Positions 1 to 9,589 of a stretch of 64,000 bases of DNA are shown here, piece by piece. Within the stretch, counting starts at the first letter, position 1. Each line of letters begins with the position of its first letter. This DNA comes from Commensalibacter papalotli (GTDB lineage Bacteria; Pseudomonadota; Alphaproteobacteria; Acetobacterales; Acetobacteraceae). The DNA lies in NCBI RefSeq assembly GCF_947179115.1, contig NZ_CAMXCI010000001.1, positions 930,001 to 994,000 of the forward strand, read 5' to 3'. The notes under the pieces were generated by a model. That model worked only from the letters and a program-made list of their open reading frames with translations. It ran no database searches and had not been told where the DNA came from. The position numbers were made by a program, and so were the translations under genes.

Positions 1-461
1 TGTGGAGGATTAGCCGTTGGTTGTGCAGTGGTATTCCCTAAAACATTATTCGATTGAGGAATAATCAAAGGAACCGTTGATTGAGTATTAGGTTGAGGTT
101 TCCCAGTTGCATTTCCTGTCACGTTACTTGGGGTATTAACAGGTTGTGATGGAGCCGTTGGTGCTTGTACGCCTTGGATTACAGGATTCCCAGTTGGTTG
201 TCCGACATTGCCTGTTGTTGCATTTACAGGGGTAGCACCAGGTTGAGGCATTGCAGGAATAGGTTGTTGAACATTATTTGCAGTCGTGGGAAGCGCTGGA
301 ATTGCTTGAGTTGGTGTTTGTTGTTGGAATTTAGACATTGGAATAACTTTATGCACTTCTTGAATTGGCATTTCAGGTCCCTTTAATCCAAAAAGTACAA
401 TTACAACAACAAATACAAGCACAATAAAGCCAAGAAGAATAACAATAGGACGACGCATCAT
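1..461 (-). CDS. Partial membrane-anchored Pro/Gln/Asn/Thr-rich protein (3' end outside window)
   Basis: The reading frame opens on the minus strand at two consecutive ATG codons (461 and 458) and runs off the window edge with no stop, so only about 153 residues are visible. The second ATG is better placed behind the Shine-Dalgarno-like AAGGAAAG. After a short MMRRP start comes one strongly hydrophobic segment (about residues 6-27), then a low-complexity tail rich in Pro, Gln, Asn, Thr and Val with repeated QP, TP and NP pairs. This is the layout of a single-pass protein, N-terminus inside, with a disordered periplasmic tail. It is divergent from aroKB, with about 180 bp between them. I do not recognise the family. 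The tail could be the linker of a larger envelope protein whose folded domain lies outside the window. Confidence 0.7.
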   Translation of the reverse strand, partial: MMRRPIVILLGFIVLVFVVVIVLFGLKGPEMPIQEVHKVIPMSKFQQQTPTQAIPALPTTANNVQQPIPAMPQPGATPVNATTGNVGQPTGNPVIQGVQAPTAPSQPVNTPSNVTGNATGKPQPNTQSTVPLIIPQSNNVLGNTTAQPTANPP

Positions 462-644
462 CTTTCCTTAAAAATTTTAAATCTATGATTTCTATAATTT
501 AGCCGTTACAATACACTGTTTCCATACCATAACACATCAAGCTTTACGATAGGTTGTTTTAGGAAAACAAATCTAAGTTATACTGTTTCAATATTTTCTT
601 TCAGTTCGTATATTTAAAACAAATCACAGTTTTTGGTAAATTTT

Positions 645-2288
645 ATGATAAACAAAGATATAAAAAAAAATGGCCCTATTATATTAATTGGTTTGATGGG
701 CGCTGGTAAAACAACCATTGGAAAAAAACTGGCTCAATATCTTTCTATTCCTTTTATTGATTCCGATCATGAAATTGAAAAGACTGCTGGTTGTACCATC
801 ACAGATATCTTTGAACAATATGGAGAAGCAGAATTTAGACGCGTTGAGCATGAAGTGATTCGCCGTTTAATCAAACAATCCTCTGTTGTCATTGCTACGG
901 GTGGTGGGGCTTTTATGCATGCTAAAACTCGTCAACTGCTAAAAGAACAAGCAACAACTATTTGGCTTCATTGTAACGTTGATACGTTATTAGAACGCAT
1001 CTCTCATCATACCCATCGACCTTTATTAAATTCAAGTAATAAACGTGAAATATTATCAGATCTTATAACCACACGTTATCCTGTATATGCTGAAGCCGAC
1101 TATATAATCCCTTGTCATGACAATAAAATTGAAACGACCCTTACTCAGATTCTTTCGATTTTGGAACAAGCAAAAAAAATGCGCACATTACCTGTTACAC
1201 TATCTAATACTCAATATAATGTTCTAATTGGTCCCAATTTGCTTCAACAAGCAGGGACCTTACTAACGCCTCTCCTATCTCAGAAAAAAGTTTTTATTGT
1301 CGTAGATGAAAACGTTGCATCATTTCATTTGCAAACTTTAACCAACAGTTTAACTTTATCTCAAATAGAATATGAAACAATATTGATTCCTCCTGGGGAA
1401 AACACAAAATCTTTCAAATATTACGAACAAGTTGTCAACACCCTTTTAGAAAAGAATGTTGAAAGACAAACTCCAGTTATTGCGTTGGGTGGTGGTGTTA
1501 CAGGGGATCTAAGCGGGTTCGCTGCGGCAACTGTTTTAAGAGGCTTACCATTCATTCAAATTCCAACGACTTTATTATCACAAGTTGATTCTTCTGTAGG
1601 TGGTAAAACAGGTATTAATACCCCTACTGGTAAAAACCTACTTGGTGCTTTTTATCAGCCGCAAATTGTCATTGCTGATACTCATACTTTAAACACGCTT
1701 CCACAAAGAGAATTGTTGGCAGGTTATGCTGAAATCGTAAAAGCTGGCCTTATTGATGATATAGAACTGTTTGAATGGTGTGAAAATAACGGAGAAAAAA
1801 TTCTTTCGAAAGAATCTCACTATCTTGATGAGGCCGTTGAGCGAGCATGCGCTTTCAAAGCACGAATCATTAAAAATGATGAGTTTGAACAACATTCAAA
1901 GGGTAGAAATCTTTTAAATCTAGGGCATAGTTTAGGACATACATTAGAAGCAGAATTAGGTTATGATGGTCGTATTCTTCACGGCGAAGCTGTTGCTTTG
2001 GGATGTTGTTTGATTTTTAAACTATGTACAAGCATGGGAATATGCCCACAAGAGGATACAGATCGCGTTTTACATCACTTCAAAAGCGTAGGACTACCAA
2101 CATCCATTAGAGACCTCTCATTCCCTTTACAAGCATCAAGCCTGCTGAGACATCTGCAACATGATAAAAAAGTAAAAAATACAAAAGTACTTTTCATACT
2201 TGTCAATGGAATAGGAAAAACTTTTACTTCTCAAGATGTTAGAGAAGAAGATTTGCTAAAATTACTAATGAATGATGGCTGTATTTGA
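645..2288 (+). CDS. aroKB: Bifunctional shikimate kinase / 3-dehydroquinate synthase
   Basis: One frame encodes two shikimate-pathway enzymes. Residues about 1-175 are shikimate kinase: P-loop GLMGAGKT at residues 16-23, the shikimate-binding DSD, the GGGAF motif and the lid RPLL. Residues about 180-547 are 3-dehydroquinate synthase: the NAD-binding GGGVTGDLSGF stretch, VDSSVGGKTG, and the metal-ligand segment GHSLGHTLE. The synthase makes 3-dehydroquinate from DAHP and the kinase phosphorylates shikimate, both in the cytoplasm. In many alphaproteobacteria aroK and aroB are adjacent separate genes; here no stop or restart separates them. I chose the ATG at 645. An in-frame TTG at 633 would add four residues, and neither has a strong ribosome binding site. 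The fusion is known in Acetobacteraceae from general knowledge. Confidence 0.95.
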   Translation: MINKDIKKNGPIILIGLMGAGKTTIGKKLAQYLSIPFIDSDHEIEKTAGCTITDIFEQYGEAEFRRVEHEVIRRLIKQSSVVIATGGGAFMHAKTRQLLKEQATTIWLHCNVDTLLERISHHTHRPLLNSSNKREILSDLITTRYPVYAEADYIIPCHDNKIETTLTQILSILEQAKKMRTLPVTLSNTQYNVLIGPNLLQQAGTLLTPLLSQKKVFIVVDENVASFHLQTLTNSLTLSQIEYETILIPPGENTKSFKYYEQVVNTLLEKNVERQTPVIALGGGVTGDLSGFAAATVLRGLPFIQIPTTLLSQVDSSVGGKTGINTPTGKNLLGAFYQPQIVIADTHTLNTLPQRELLAGYAEIVKAGLIDDIELFEWCENNGEKILSKESHYLDEAVERACAFKARIIKNDEFEQHSKGRNLLNLGHSLGHTLEAELGYDGRILHGEAVALGCCLIFKLCTSMGICPQEDTDRVLHHFKSVGLPTSIRDLSFPLQASSLLRHLQHDKKVKNTKVLFILVNGIGKTFTSQDVREEDLLKLLMNDGCI

Positions 2289-2597
2289 AACCTTTTTTGT
2301 TGTATGGAAAGCACATCATTTAATTTCTCTATCAAGAATAACATTTCCACGATTGTCATTCAATTTAAACTTTATTATTATTACAACTAATCTTTAACGG
2401 TTAAAAAAAACTGAGATATTTTATTGTGTTATTTTTATTACATGTGCTATAGAACTGCATGTAAAACAAAAAAAAACTCTTGGTTTTACAATAAAATTGA
2501 TTAGATTAATACCTAGTTATAGAGTTTCATTTATTTAAGAGCTTCCATCTTAATCGGTGGTCTATCGCTCAAAACTTAATTAAAAGGATAAGTCAAG
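2289..2597 (+). other. Intergenic region / long leader of the OmpA-type gene
   Basis: About 310 bp of AT-rich sequence without a gene. It ends in a good ribosome binding site (AAAAGGATAAG, just before the ATG at 2598). A short inverted repeat, TGTAAAAC (2460-2467) and GTTTTACA (2483-2490) with a 15-nt spacer, lies in the middle. No convincing -35/-10 pair stands out. A long AT-rich leader is common for highly expressed outer-membrane protein mRNAs and can be a small-RNA or RNase target; here that is inference only. Confidence 0.4.
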
Positions 2598-3737
2598 ATG
2601 CGTCTTCGTACAGCATTACTTGCAACGACTTTTGCAGTAGCCACACCCGCTGCAGCGATGGCTAGCACAATTACTGGCCCTTATGTTAGCTTGGGTGGTG
2701 GTTATAACTTAGTTCAAAATCAACATGCTACATTCTCACCAAGCACACGTGCAAATGGCACAAACAGTGCTGCAGGTAGCAAATCACAGTATCGTCATGG
2801 TACCGGGTTTACAACTTTTGGTTCTGCTGGTTGGGGTTTTGGTAACGGTCTTCGCGTTGAAGTAGAAGGCGTTTACAACTATTCTAACATTAATGGCCGT
2901 AAAGGTACAGAATCACCTGCATACAAAACCAAAGGACATGACCAAGGTTACGGTGGATTAGTAAACGTTCTTTATGACATTGACCTACGTCAATTCGGAA
3001 TTGATGTTCCTATTACACCATTTGTTGGTGTTGGTGCTGGTTACTTATGGCAAGATATGGGTCCATTACAAACCAATTACCGTAATGGCAGCGTAAACCG
3101 TCTTGGTGGAACCAATGGTGGATTTGCATACCAAGGTATCGTTGGTGCTGCATACGACATCCCAGGTGTACCTGGTCTTGCTGTTACAACAGAATATCGT
3201 ATGATGGGTCAATTAGACCAATCTACATATAAATCAACTTCTTGGGTTGGTAATGGTGTTTACAAAGGTAATGGTAAAGTTGATCATCGTTTCAACCACC
3301 AATTTATCTTAGGTCTGCGTTATGCATTTGATACAGCTCCACCAGCACCTCCTCCAGTTCAAACTGTAGCACCTCCTCCAGTTGAAGCTGCTCGTACATA
3401 CTTAGTATTCTTTGACTTCGATAAATATGCTTTAACACCTCGCGCTCGTGAAATCGTTCGTGAAGCAGCTCAAGCATCTACACGCGTTCAAACAACACGT
3501 ATCGAAGTTAACGGTTATACCGATACTTCATCTGCTCGTGGTGGCGCAGCTGGTGCAAAATACAACATGGGTCTATCACAACGCCGTGCAAAAAGCGTTA
3601 AAGCTGAGTTGATCCGTGATGGCGTTCCCGCAAGTGCTATCTATACACAAGGCTTTGGTGAATCTCATCCATTAGTTCCAACGGGACCAAATGTACGTGA
3701 ACCACAAAACCGTCGCGTAGAAATTATTCTTAAATAA
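2598..3737 (+). CDS. OmpA-family outer membrane protein (beta-barrel plus peptidoglycan-binding domain)
   Basis: A 379-residue outer membrane protein. Residues 1-22 are a typical Sec signal peptide ending in AAAMA. Residues about 23-250 form the transmembrane barrel, Gly- and aromatic-rich with alternating hydrophobic strands. A Pro-rich hinge (APPAPPP, then APPPVE) at about 250-265 joins it to an OmpA C-terminal domain that binds peptidoglycan. That domain carries FFDFDKYALTP, NGYTDTSSARG and the LSQRRAKSVKAELI helix. It should tether the outer membrane to the cell wall and is likely abundant. A strong start signal and a strong terminator directly downstream indicate a single-gene transcript. 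The Arg, Ala and Gly codon choice looks more restricted than in neighbours, as expected for high expression. Confidence 0.95.
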   Translation: MRLRTALLATTFAVATPAAAMASTITGPYVSLGGGYNLVQNQHATFSPSTRANGTNSAAGSKSQYRHGTGFTTFGSAGWGFGNGLRVEVEGVYNYSNINGRKGTESPAYKTKGHDQGYGGLVNVLYDIDLRQFGIDVPITPFVGVGAGYLWQDMGPLQTNYRNGSVNRLGGTNGGFAYQGIVGAAYDIPGVPGLAVTTEYRMMGQLDQSTYKSTSWVGNGVYKGNGKVDHRFNHQFILGLRYAFDTAPPAPPPVQTVAPPPVEAARTYLVFFDFDKYALTPRAREIVREAAQASTRVQTTRIEVNGYTDTSSARGGAAGAKYNMGLSQRRAKSVKAELIRDGVPASAIYTQGFGESHPLVPTGPNVREPQNRRVEIILK

Positions 3738-3759
3738 TTTATTATTTAGATAATAATTC

Positions 3760-3795
3760 AAAAAAGGAGGTATCTTTTGATATCTCCTTTTTTTT
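3760..3795 (+). terminator. Rho-independent terminator of the OmpA-type gene
   Basis: A 15-bp stem (AAAAAAGGAGGTATC pairing with GATATCTCCTTTTTT, one G-U pair) closes a TTTT loop and runs into eight T residues. It starts 22 bp after the stop codon. Confidence 0.9.
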
Positions 3796-3842
3796 ATGAA
3801 ATAAGATACGTATAATTACTTAACATTATAGGTCTTTACTGA

Positions 3843-4322
3843 GTGGTCAAAACTTCTATTGATATATTATTTCAAAAGCTCTTCAATTATATAGCTCCTG
3901 ATAAACATCATAAAAAACTGATACAATTCACCAAATTCGCACTCGTTGGGTTTACAGGTTTAATAATTGATGCAAGCACGGTATATTTATTATGCCCTTT
4001 AATAGGACTAACCATCTCGACCCTAATTGCTTATTTTATTGCTGCAACATCAAATTGGTTTATTAACCGGTTTTGGACATTTAATGGATTGGGAAAACAG
4101 CAATATATTTTATATCAATGGATAAAATTTATTATTGCTAATAGTATGGGTTTTTTTTTAAACCGCGGTACTGTTTTTATTTTATTTAGTCTAAGCACAA
4201 CTTGCCTAAATCACCCTATTATCGCATTAATCGCTGGTGCCGCTGCTGGAATGCTTGCAAATTTTAACCTCTCTCGCAAACTTGTTTATACTAATAAATT
4301 TTCAAAAAAAACTAGGAAATAG
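3843..4322 (+). CDS. GtrA-family membrane protein
   Basis: A 159-residue protein with four predicted membrane spans and the GtrA signature: FTKFALVGFTGLIID at the first span and NRFWTFNG between spans two and three. GtrA proteins are thought to flip polyprenyl-phosphate-linked sugars, or otherwise assist transfer of sugars to O-antigen or arabinogalactan; the exact substrate cannot be read here. The start used is GTG at 3843, with no strong ribosome binding site, so the N-terminus is uncertain. The 3' end overlaps the convergent tenA gene by 11 bp. No partner glycosyltransferase is adjacent. Confidence 0.8.
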   Translation: MVKTSIDILFQKLFNYIAPDKHHKKLIQFTKFALVGFTGLIIDASTVYLLCPLIGLTISTLIAYFIAATSNWFINRFWTFNGLGKQQYILYQWIKFIIANSMGFFLNRGTVFILFSLSTTCLNHPIIALIAGAAAGMLANFNLSRKLVYTNKFSKKTRK

Positions 4323-5028
4323 CCCCAAGTAGATTGGCGCGTCCAACATTCCAAAAAGCACTTTCCAATCGTACAGACATTGTAAATTTTTCTAACAGCG
4401 TTTGATACCGTTGTTCAGCACCATATTTTTTTCCTAGTTCGTCAATAAAATAAAAACTTTTTTTTATCAAATCTATGTACAGAGAATCAGTATATGTATT
4501 CAACCATGATTGATAAGGATTATTTTTGATATTTGTGCACTTATCAATTGACATCCTCAAACCTATCTCACCATATCCCACCAAACAAGGGGACAGTAAC
4601 ACAATCAGATCTAACAAATCTCCTTGCATAGATTTACTTAATAAATACTGACTATAGGCAACAAGTTCTAATGTTTTCGAACTTTTCTCAATCTGTCCTT
4701 GCGTAATTCCCCTCTCTTGACAATATTTAATATGAAAAGGCAACTCAGCATTTAACAATCCTTGCATCAAAGAGGCAAAATATTGCATTTCTGTGAAATC
4801 ATTACTTTTATAGATCGCCAAAGAAACAACACGACAATAATCATGTAAATATAAATAATCTTGAATCAAAAACTGCTGAAATTCTTTTTGTTCCAATGTG
4901 CCTGCTGCTAGTTCTTTAACAAATCTATGTTGGGTAAATTGTAACCAATCATTTTGACAATCACGACGGAAACGTCCAATTAAACCTTGATCAAATAAAG
5001 ATAGTGTATCTTTAATAACATCTGACAT
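4312..5028 (-). CDS. tenA: TenA-family thiaminase II (aminopyrimidine aminohydrolase)
   Basis: A 238-residue all-helical protein of the TenA/PqqC superfamily. Visible active-site elements are Asp57 in QDYLYLHDY, Cys148 in SPCLVGYGEIG (the nucleophile position of thiaminase II) and Glu222 in the C-terminal LESAFW. TenA hydrolyses aminopyrimidine breakdown products of thiamin so that HMP can be recycled into thiamin diphosphate, the cofactor used by the decarboxylase encoded near 25 kb. The gene stands alone, convergent with the GtrA gene and divergent from alaS. No thiamin biosynthesis gene lies nearby, which fits a salvage role. I see no TPP riboswitch in the short upstream region. Confidence 0.85.
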   Translation of the reverse strand: MSDVIKDTLSLFDQGLIGRFRRDCQNDWLQFTQHRFVKELAAGTLEQKEFQQFLIQDYLYLHDYCRVVSLAIYKSNDFTEMQYFASLMQGLLNAELPFHIKYCQERGITQGQIEKSSKTLELVAYSQYLLSKSMQGDLLDLIVLLSPCLVGYGEIGLRMSIDKCTNIKNNPYQSWLNTYTDSLYIDLIKKSFYFIDELGKKYGAEQRYQTLLEKFTMSVRLESAFWNVGRANLLGAIS

Positions 5029-5186
5029 AAAATATTAACTTTCACAGCAAAAGTTTAAACAGCTATACTTGCAAAGTATCAGAAAAATAGTGAAATAGTT
5101 CATAAAGTTTTATTACTCTATTTTTTTATCCAAAAATGTTTTAAACAGATCATGTTTATATTCTGATTAGGATTATTTATTTTACC

Positions 5187-7835
5187 ATGCGCAGTACAAA
5201 CGAAATACGTTCTACTTTTCTTGATTATTTTAAGAAAAATAATCATCAACATGTTCCCTCTTCTTCACTTGTTCCACAAAATGACCCAACCTTGCTTTTT
5301 ACCAATGCAGGAATGGTTCAATTTAAAAACGTATTTACTGGACAAGAGCATCGTCCTTACTCACGTGCAACAACTGCTCAAAAAGTAGTCAGAGCAGGTG
5401 GTAAACATAATGATCTTGATAATGTTGGATATACAGCACGCCATCATACCTTTTTTGAAATGATGGGTAACTTTTCCTTTGGTGATTATTTTAAAGAAGG
5501 TGCAATTGAGTTTGCATGGACTTTAATCACGCGGGAATTTGGTTTATCGAAAGACAAGCTGCTTGCCACTGTGTACGCTGAGGACGAAGAAGCCGCGACT
5601 TTATGGAAAAAGATCGCAGGTTTTTCTGATGATCGAATTATTCGTATCAACAGCTCTGATAATTTTTGGCGCATGGGGGATACGGGGCCTTGTGGGCCTT
5701 GCTCTGAAATCTTTTACGATCATGGTGAAGATGTTTTTGGTGGCCCTCCAGGTTCGCCTGATGAAGATGGAGACCGGTTTGTGGAAATCTGGAATCTGGT
5801 CTTTATGCAATATTTTGAAGACCCTCCTGGAACACGTACCCCTCTTCCTCGTCCATCAATTGACACAGGTATGGGACTTGAGCGCTTTGCAGCGATCATG
5901 CAAGGGAAAAGAGACAATTTCGATATTGACACATTCCAAGCTTTGATTCGTGCATCTGCTGAGGCTACTCATACGGATCCTTTTGGACCACACAAAGTTA
6001 GTCATCGTGTCGTTTCAGATCATTTGCGCTCTGCTGCTTTTTTAATTGCTGATGGTGTACTGCCTTCTAAAGATGGTCGTGGATATGTACTACGTCGTAT
6101 CATGCGCCGTGCAATGCGTCATCTACATATGATTGGCACACAAGAACCAACCTTCTATAAATTATTACCTGCTTTAATTACAGAGATGGGGGCTGCATAT
6201 CCAGAACTCATTCAAGCTGAAGCATTAATCTCAGAAACCTTAAAAGGTGAAGAAGAACGTTTTAAAACAATGCTTGATCGAGGAATTTCTTTACTTGATG
6301 ACGAAACTAACAAACTACCAAGTAAAGGAAAGCTTCCTGGTGATGTCGCATTTAAACTATATGACACTTATGGTTTTCCTCTTGATTTGACCGCAGATGC
6401 TTTACGTGAAAAAGGCTTTACCGTTGATCAAGAAGGTTTTGATACTGCTATGAATGAACAACGTAGCAGAGCCAGAGCTGCATGGGTTGGATCGGGTGAC
6501 AATGCCACAGAAACGGTTTGGTTTGAATTAAAAGACAAACATGGGTCTACAGAATTCTTAGGCTATAAAAACGAAACCGCCGATGCAGAAATTCAAGCTA
6601 TAATTGTTAACAATCAATCCGTGCAAGAAGCCAAAGAGAATGATGAAGTTGCAATCCTTCTTAACCAAACCCCATTTTACGGCGAAAGTGGCGGCCAAGC
6701 AGGCGATACAGGTTATATTACCACTAAGAATGCCATTATTAGCATCACCAATACACAAAAAAAATTAGGTGAACTGACCGTTCATTATGGTAAAGTCATC
6801 AAAGGCTCTGTGAAAGTCGGGGAGCCTGTTGCAGCTGATTTAGATCATACAGAGCGTCAGGCAATCAAAGCCCACCATTCTGCCACGCATTTGCTACATC
6901 AGGCATTAAGAAACCAACTGGGTGATCATGTTACTCAAAAAGGCAGTTTGAATTCTATTGATCGTTTACGTTTTGACTTTAGCCATTCAAAGCCATTAAC
7001 TTCCGAAGAGCTCAAGTTAATTGAAGACGCCATTAATGCTGAAATTCGTAAGAATGAGCCCGTAGTAACGCGTATTATGACCCCAGATGAGGCTGTTAAA
7101 ATGGGTGCTATGGCGTTATTTGGTGAAAAATATGGCGATGAAGTTCGTGTCGTTGCTATGGGTAACGACATAGAAAAACAAAAAGCTTGGTCTATTGAGC
7201 TTTGTGGTGGTACTCACGTTACCAGTACAGCTGAAGTCGGTTTATTCCATATTATTTCTGAAAGCGGTGTTGCAGCTGGTATTCGTCGTATTGAAGCTGT
7301 GGCTGGCGCAGCTGCTGAAAGTTATTTCAAACAAAATGAAGCTTCTTTACATGAAGCCGCTTCTTTATTGAATACACCAGCCATTCAATTGGTAGAACGC
7401 TTACAGCAATTACTTGATGAACGTAAATCACTAAAACAACAAGTTTCAAAACTTCAACACCAAATCGCTGTTGGAGGGGATAAACAGGGTAGTGCAGATA
7501 AAGTTGGTGATATTGAATATATCATGCGTAATCTTGGGGATGTTGCTCCCAAAGAGCTAAAATCATTAGCAGAAAGCTTAGTCAAAAAAATGAATAACGG
7601 TATTGCCGTTGTTTTCTCTTCTTTTGGGGAGAAAGCCTCTTTTGTGGTAGCTGTTAATAAATTACTTTCTCAAACCATCAGTGCTGTTGATCTGGTAAAA
7701 ATTGCCAGTGCTGCGGTTGGTGGTACAGGCGGAGGTGGAAGACCTGATATGGCCCAAGCAGGAGGTCCCGATGCAAGTCAATACCAAAAAGCATTTGATG
7801 CTATTTTAAAAGAGATTAAAAAAATCGCTTCATAA
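5187..7835 (+). CDS. alaS: Alanyl-tRNA synthetase
   Basis: An 882-residue class II synthetase of normal bacterial length. The N-terminal catalytic domain carries motif 1 (LFTNAGMVQFK), motif 2 (RHHTFFEMMGNFSFGDYF) and the GMGLERFA motif 3. The editing domain has the zinc-binding HHSATHLLH and CGGTHV motifs, which clear Ser- and Gly-charged tRNA-Ala. A coiled-coil stretch (about residues 740-775) leads to the C-Ala domain ending GGTGGGGRPDMAQAGG. The start ATG has AGGA about 14 bp upstream, a long spacing. A strong terminator follows the stop closely. Confidence 0.97.
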   Translation: MRSTNEIRSTFLDYFKKNNHQHVPSSSLVPQNDPTLLFTNAGMVQFKNVFTGQEHRPYSRATTAQKVVRAGGKHNDLDNVGYTARHHTFFEMMGNFSFGDYFKEGAIEFAWTLITREFGLSKDKLLATVYAEDEEAATLWKKIAGFSDDRIIRINSSDNFWRMGDTGPCGPCSEIFYDHGEDVFGGPPGSPDEDGDRFVEIWNLVFMQYFEDPPGTRTPLPRPSIDTGMGLERFAAIMQGKRDNFDIDTFQALIRASAEATHTDPFGPHKVSHRVVSDHLRSAAFLIADGVLPSKDGRGYVLRRIMRRAMRHLHMIGTQEPTFYKLLPALITEMGAAYPELIQAEALISETLKGEEERFKTMLDRGISLLDDETNKLPSKGKLPGDVAFKLYDTYGFPLDLTADALREKGFTVDQEGFDTAMNEQRSRARAAWVGSGDNATETVWFELKDKHGSTEFLGYKNETADAEIQAIIVNNQSVQEAKENDEVAILLNQTPFYGESGGQAGDTGYITTKNAIISITNTQKKLGELTVHYGKVIKGSVKVGEPVAADLDHTERQAIKAHHSATHLLHQALRNQLGDHVTQKGSLNSIDRLRFDFSHSKPLTSEELKLIEDAINAEIRKNEPVVTRIMTPDEAVKMGAMALFGEKYGDEVRVVAMGNDIEKQKAWSIELCGGTHVTSTAEVGLFHIISESGVAAGIRRIEAVAGAAAESYFKQNEASLHEAASLLNTPAIQLVERLQQLLDERKSLKQQVSKLQHQIAVGGDKQGSADKVGDIEYIMRNLGDVAPKELKSLAESLVKKMNNGIAVVFSSFGEKASFVVAVNKLLSQTISAVDLVKIASAAVGGTGGGGRPDMAQAGGPDASQYQKAFDAILKEIKKIAS

Positions 7836-7839
7836 ATTC

Positions 7840-7872
7840 AAAAAAAGCAGGTTTTTAAGCCTGCTTTTTTTT
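7840..7872 (+). terminator. Rho-independent terminator of alaS
   Basis: AAAAAAAGCAGG pairs with CCTGCTTTTTTT around an 8-nt loop and is followed by a run of eight T residues, starting 5 bp after the alaS stop. Confidence 0.9.
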
Positions 7873-7987
7873 ATTGTAACAAAAATTTATACAAAATTAA
7901 ATTGCAATATCCTCTTATCTCTTTAAGATATTTTTATCTTCTTGCTGAATAACAGCTTCTTGGTTTTACAAAAATGAAAGAAATTAT

Positions 7988-8680
7988 ATGCCAGACTCAA
8001 ATCCTAAACAAACTTTATTAAATCTTTTACACGGTGTTAAACGCTTTAAAACAGAGAAATTTCCTGAGCGCAAAGAACTTTTTAGTAAACTAGCCAACGG
8101 TCAAGAACCTAAAACACTCTTTATTACTTGTGCAGATAGCCGTATTCACCCAGAACTTCTGACTGATCAAGATCCTGGCAGTTTATTTGTTTTAAGAAAT
8201 ATTGGAAATATCATTCCAGCATACGGAAATGCTATGGGAGGTGTTACCTCCGCCATTGAGTACGCCGTATGCGCATTAAAAGTATCAACCATTATTGTAT
8301 GTGGGCATTCTAATTGTGGTGCAATGAGTGCATTAATTCATCCAGAAAAAACAGATTCGATGCCTGCAGTAAAAAGCTGGTTACGATTTGCAGCCACAGC
8401 ACATGCTGTTACAGATGCTCTAACGGCAACTGATGTTGGCCCTGAAAATATTCAAACATTAACCGAGCATAATGTTTTACTACAATTACAACATCTTCGT
8501 ACCCACCCCTCTATTGCAGCGGCTCTAGCAAGAAATGAAATTGCACTACAAGGATGGTATTACGATATTCCCAATGGCCAGGTTTATGTTCTTAACGAAG
8601 AAACTCGTCATGATATGACCGTCAGCCAAGCAATTGACCTGTTACAAGGCCAAGTTGACGAACGAAAATTACAAGAATAA
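7988..8680 (+). CDS. Beta-class carbonic anhydrase
   Basis: A 230-residue cytoplasmic enzyme interconverting CO2 and bicarbonate. Zinc ligands are visible as Cys48 in the CADSR motif (with the Asp50/Arg52 dyad), His107 and Cys110 in CGHSNCGAM. Length and motif spacing match bacterial beta-carbonic anhydrases. Bicarbonate supply for carboxylases and pH balance in an acid-producing organism are plausible roles. The next gene begins 14 bp downstream, so the two are probably co-transcribed. Confidence 0.93.
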   Translation: MPDSNPKQTLLNLLHGVKRFKTEKFPERKELFSKLANGQEPKTLFITCADSRIHPELLTDQDPGSLFVLRNIGNIIPAYGNAMGGVTSAIEYAVCALKVSTIIVCGHSNCGAMSALIHPEKTDSMPAVKSWLRFAATAHAVTDALTATDVGPENIQTLTEHNVLLQLQHLRTHPSIAAALARNEIALQGWYYDIPNGQVYVLNEETRHDMTVSQAIDLLQGQVDERKLQE

Positions 8681-8694
8681 TTTATTAAACATTA

Positions 8695-9570
8695 ATGTAT
8701 AAAAAGTTTCTATTATATGTTTTTTATACATTACTTTTACTGACCACTAGGCCTGGACGGGCAACAATACTAAAACTGGCCACTTGGAATGTAGAGTGGC
8801 TAGTTTCACAGAAAGACACTCAAAACTTTCCTATTCCTCAAGATGTCAATCTTAGGCAATCCGCTGATTTTAAAATGTTGCTTCACTATGGGGGAAAATT
8901 ACAGGCTGATATTATTGCTTTACAAGAAGTCGGTTCTATTGAAACTTTAAATTTAATTTTTCCAAAAGATCAATATCTCTTTTATATTTCAAAAGACCCT
9001 ATTGCTCAACATACAGCCCTTGCCGTTCGTAAAAACATATTCAAAGATATAAAACAAAACTCGGATTTAACAGAGCTGAGTCGTATTGATAGATTTCGCC
9101 CTCTACGCAGTGGCTTGGATATTACTCTTTATACAAAACAAAGCAGCATGCGAATACTCGTTATTCATTTGAAATCTGGATGTCAAGATTATCCCTTGGA
9201 CCGCCCGAAACTGAAGCCATCTTGCATTTTATTAAAAGATCAACAGCCAATTATACAAAAATGGATTCAAAATCGCGTCAAAGAAAAACAAGCTTTTATC
9301 ATCATAGGAGACTTTAATCGGGTTGTTTCTCCACAGGATTTATTTTTTAAATCATTATCCAATATAGACCTATATTTCCCCACCGCTTACAAAGCTAATC
9401 CTTGTTGGGAAGGTAATTATTTCATTGATGGATTTATCATAGACCCAAATGCTAATAAATGGTTTTTACCTGACTCTCTAAGGGTTATGAAATACAAAGA
9501 ACAAAGCAATGACGCGCAAAATAAATTATCAGATCATTGCCCTGTCTCTGTAAAATTATTAGTTCCTTAA
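8695..9570 (+). CDS. Secreted endonuclease/exonuclease/phosphatase-fold protein
   Basis: A 291-residue protein with an N-terminal hydrophobic signal sequence (about residues 1-24, ending near RPGRATI) followed by an EEP (DNase I-like) fold. Metal and catalytic motifs of the fold are present: ATWNVEWL, IIALQEVGS, VIHLKSGC, IIGDFNR and the C-terminal SDHCPVSV. Family members cleave phosphodiesters in DNA, RNA or phospholipids; the substrate cannot be told from sequence. The signal peptide suggests action in the periplasm or outside the cell. It follows the carbonic anhydrase closely on the same strand, though no functional link is obvious. Confidence 0.85.
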   Translation: MYKKFLLYVFYTLLLLTTRPGRATILKLATWNVEWLVSQKDTQNFPIPQDVNLRQSADFKMLLHYGGKLQADIIALQEVGSIETLNLIFPKDQYLFYISKDPIAQHTALAVRKNIFKDIKQNSDLTELSRIDRFRPLRSGLDITLYTKQSSMRILVIHLKSGCQDYPLDRPKLKPSCILLKDQQPIIQKWIQNRVKEKQAFIIIGDFNRVVSPQDLFFKSLSNIDLYFPTAYKANPCWEGNYFIDGFIIDPNANKWFLPDSLRVMKYKEQSNDAQNKLSDHCPVSVKLLVP

Positions 9571-9589
9571 CAGAGTTGGAAACTGATTA

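Noticed and set aside
5539..5946. Open frame of 135 codons inside alaS in another frame.
   Set aside because: It lies wholly within highly conserved alaS coding sequence, has no homology pattern and no ribosome binding site.
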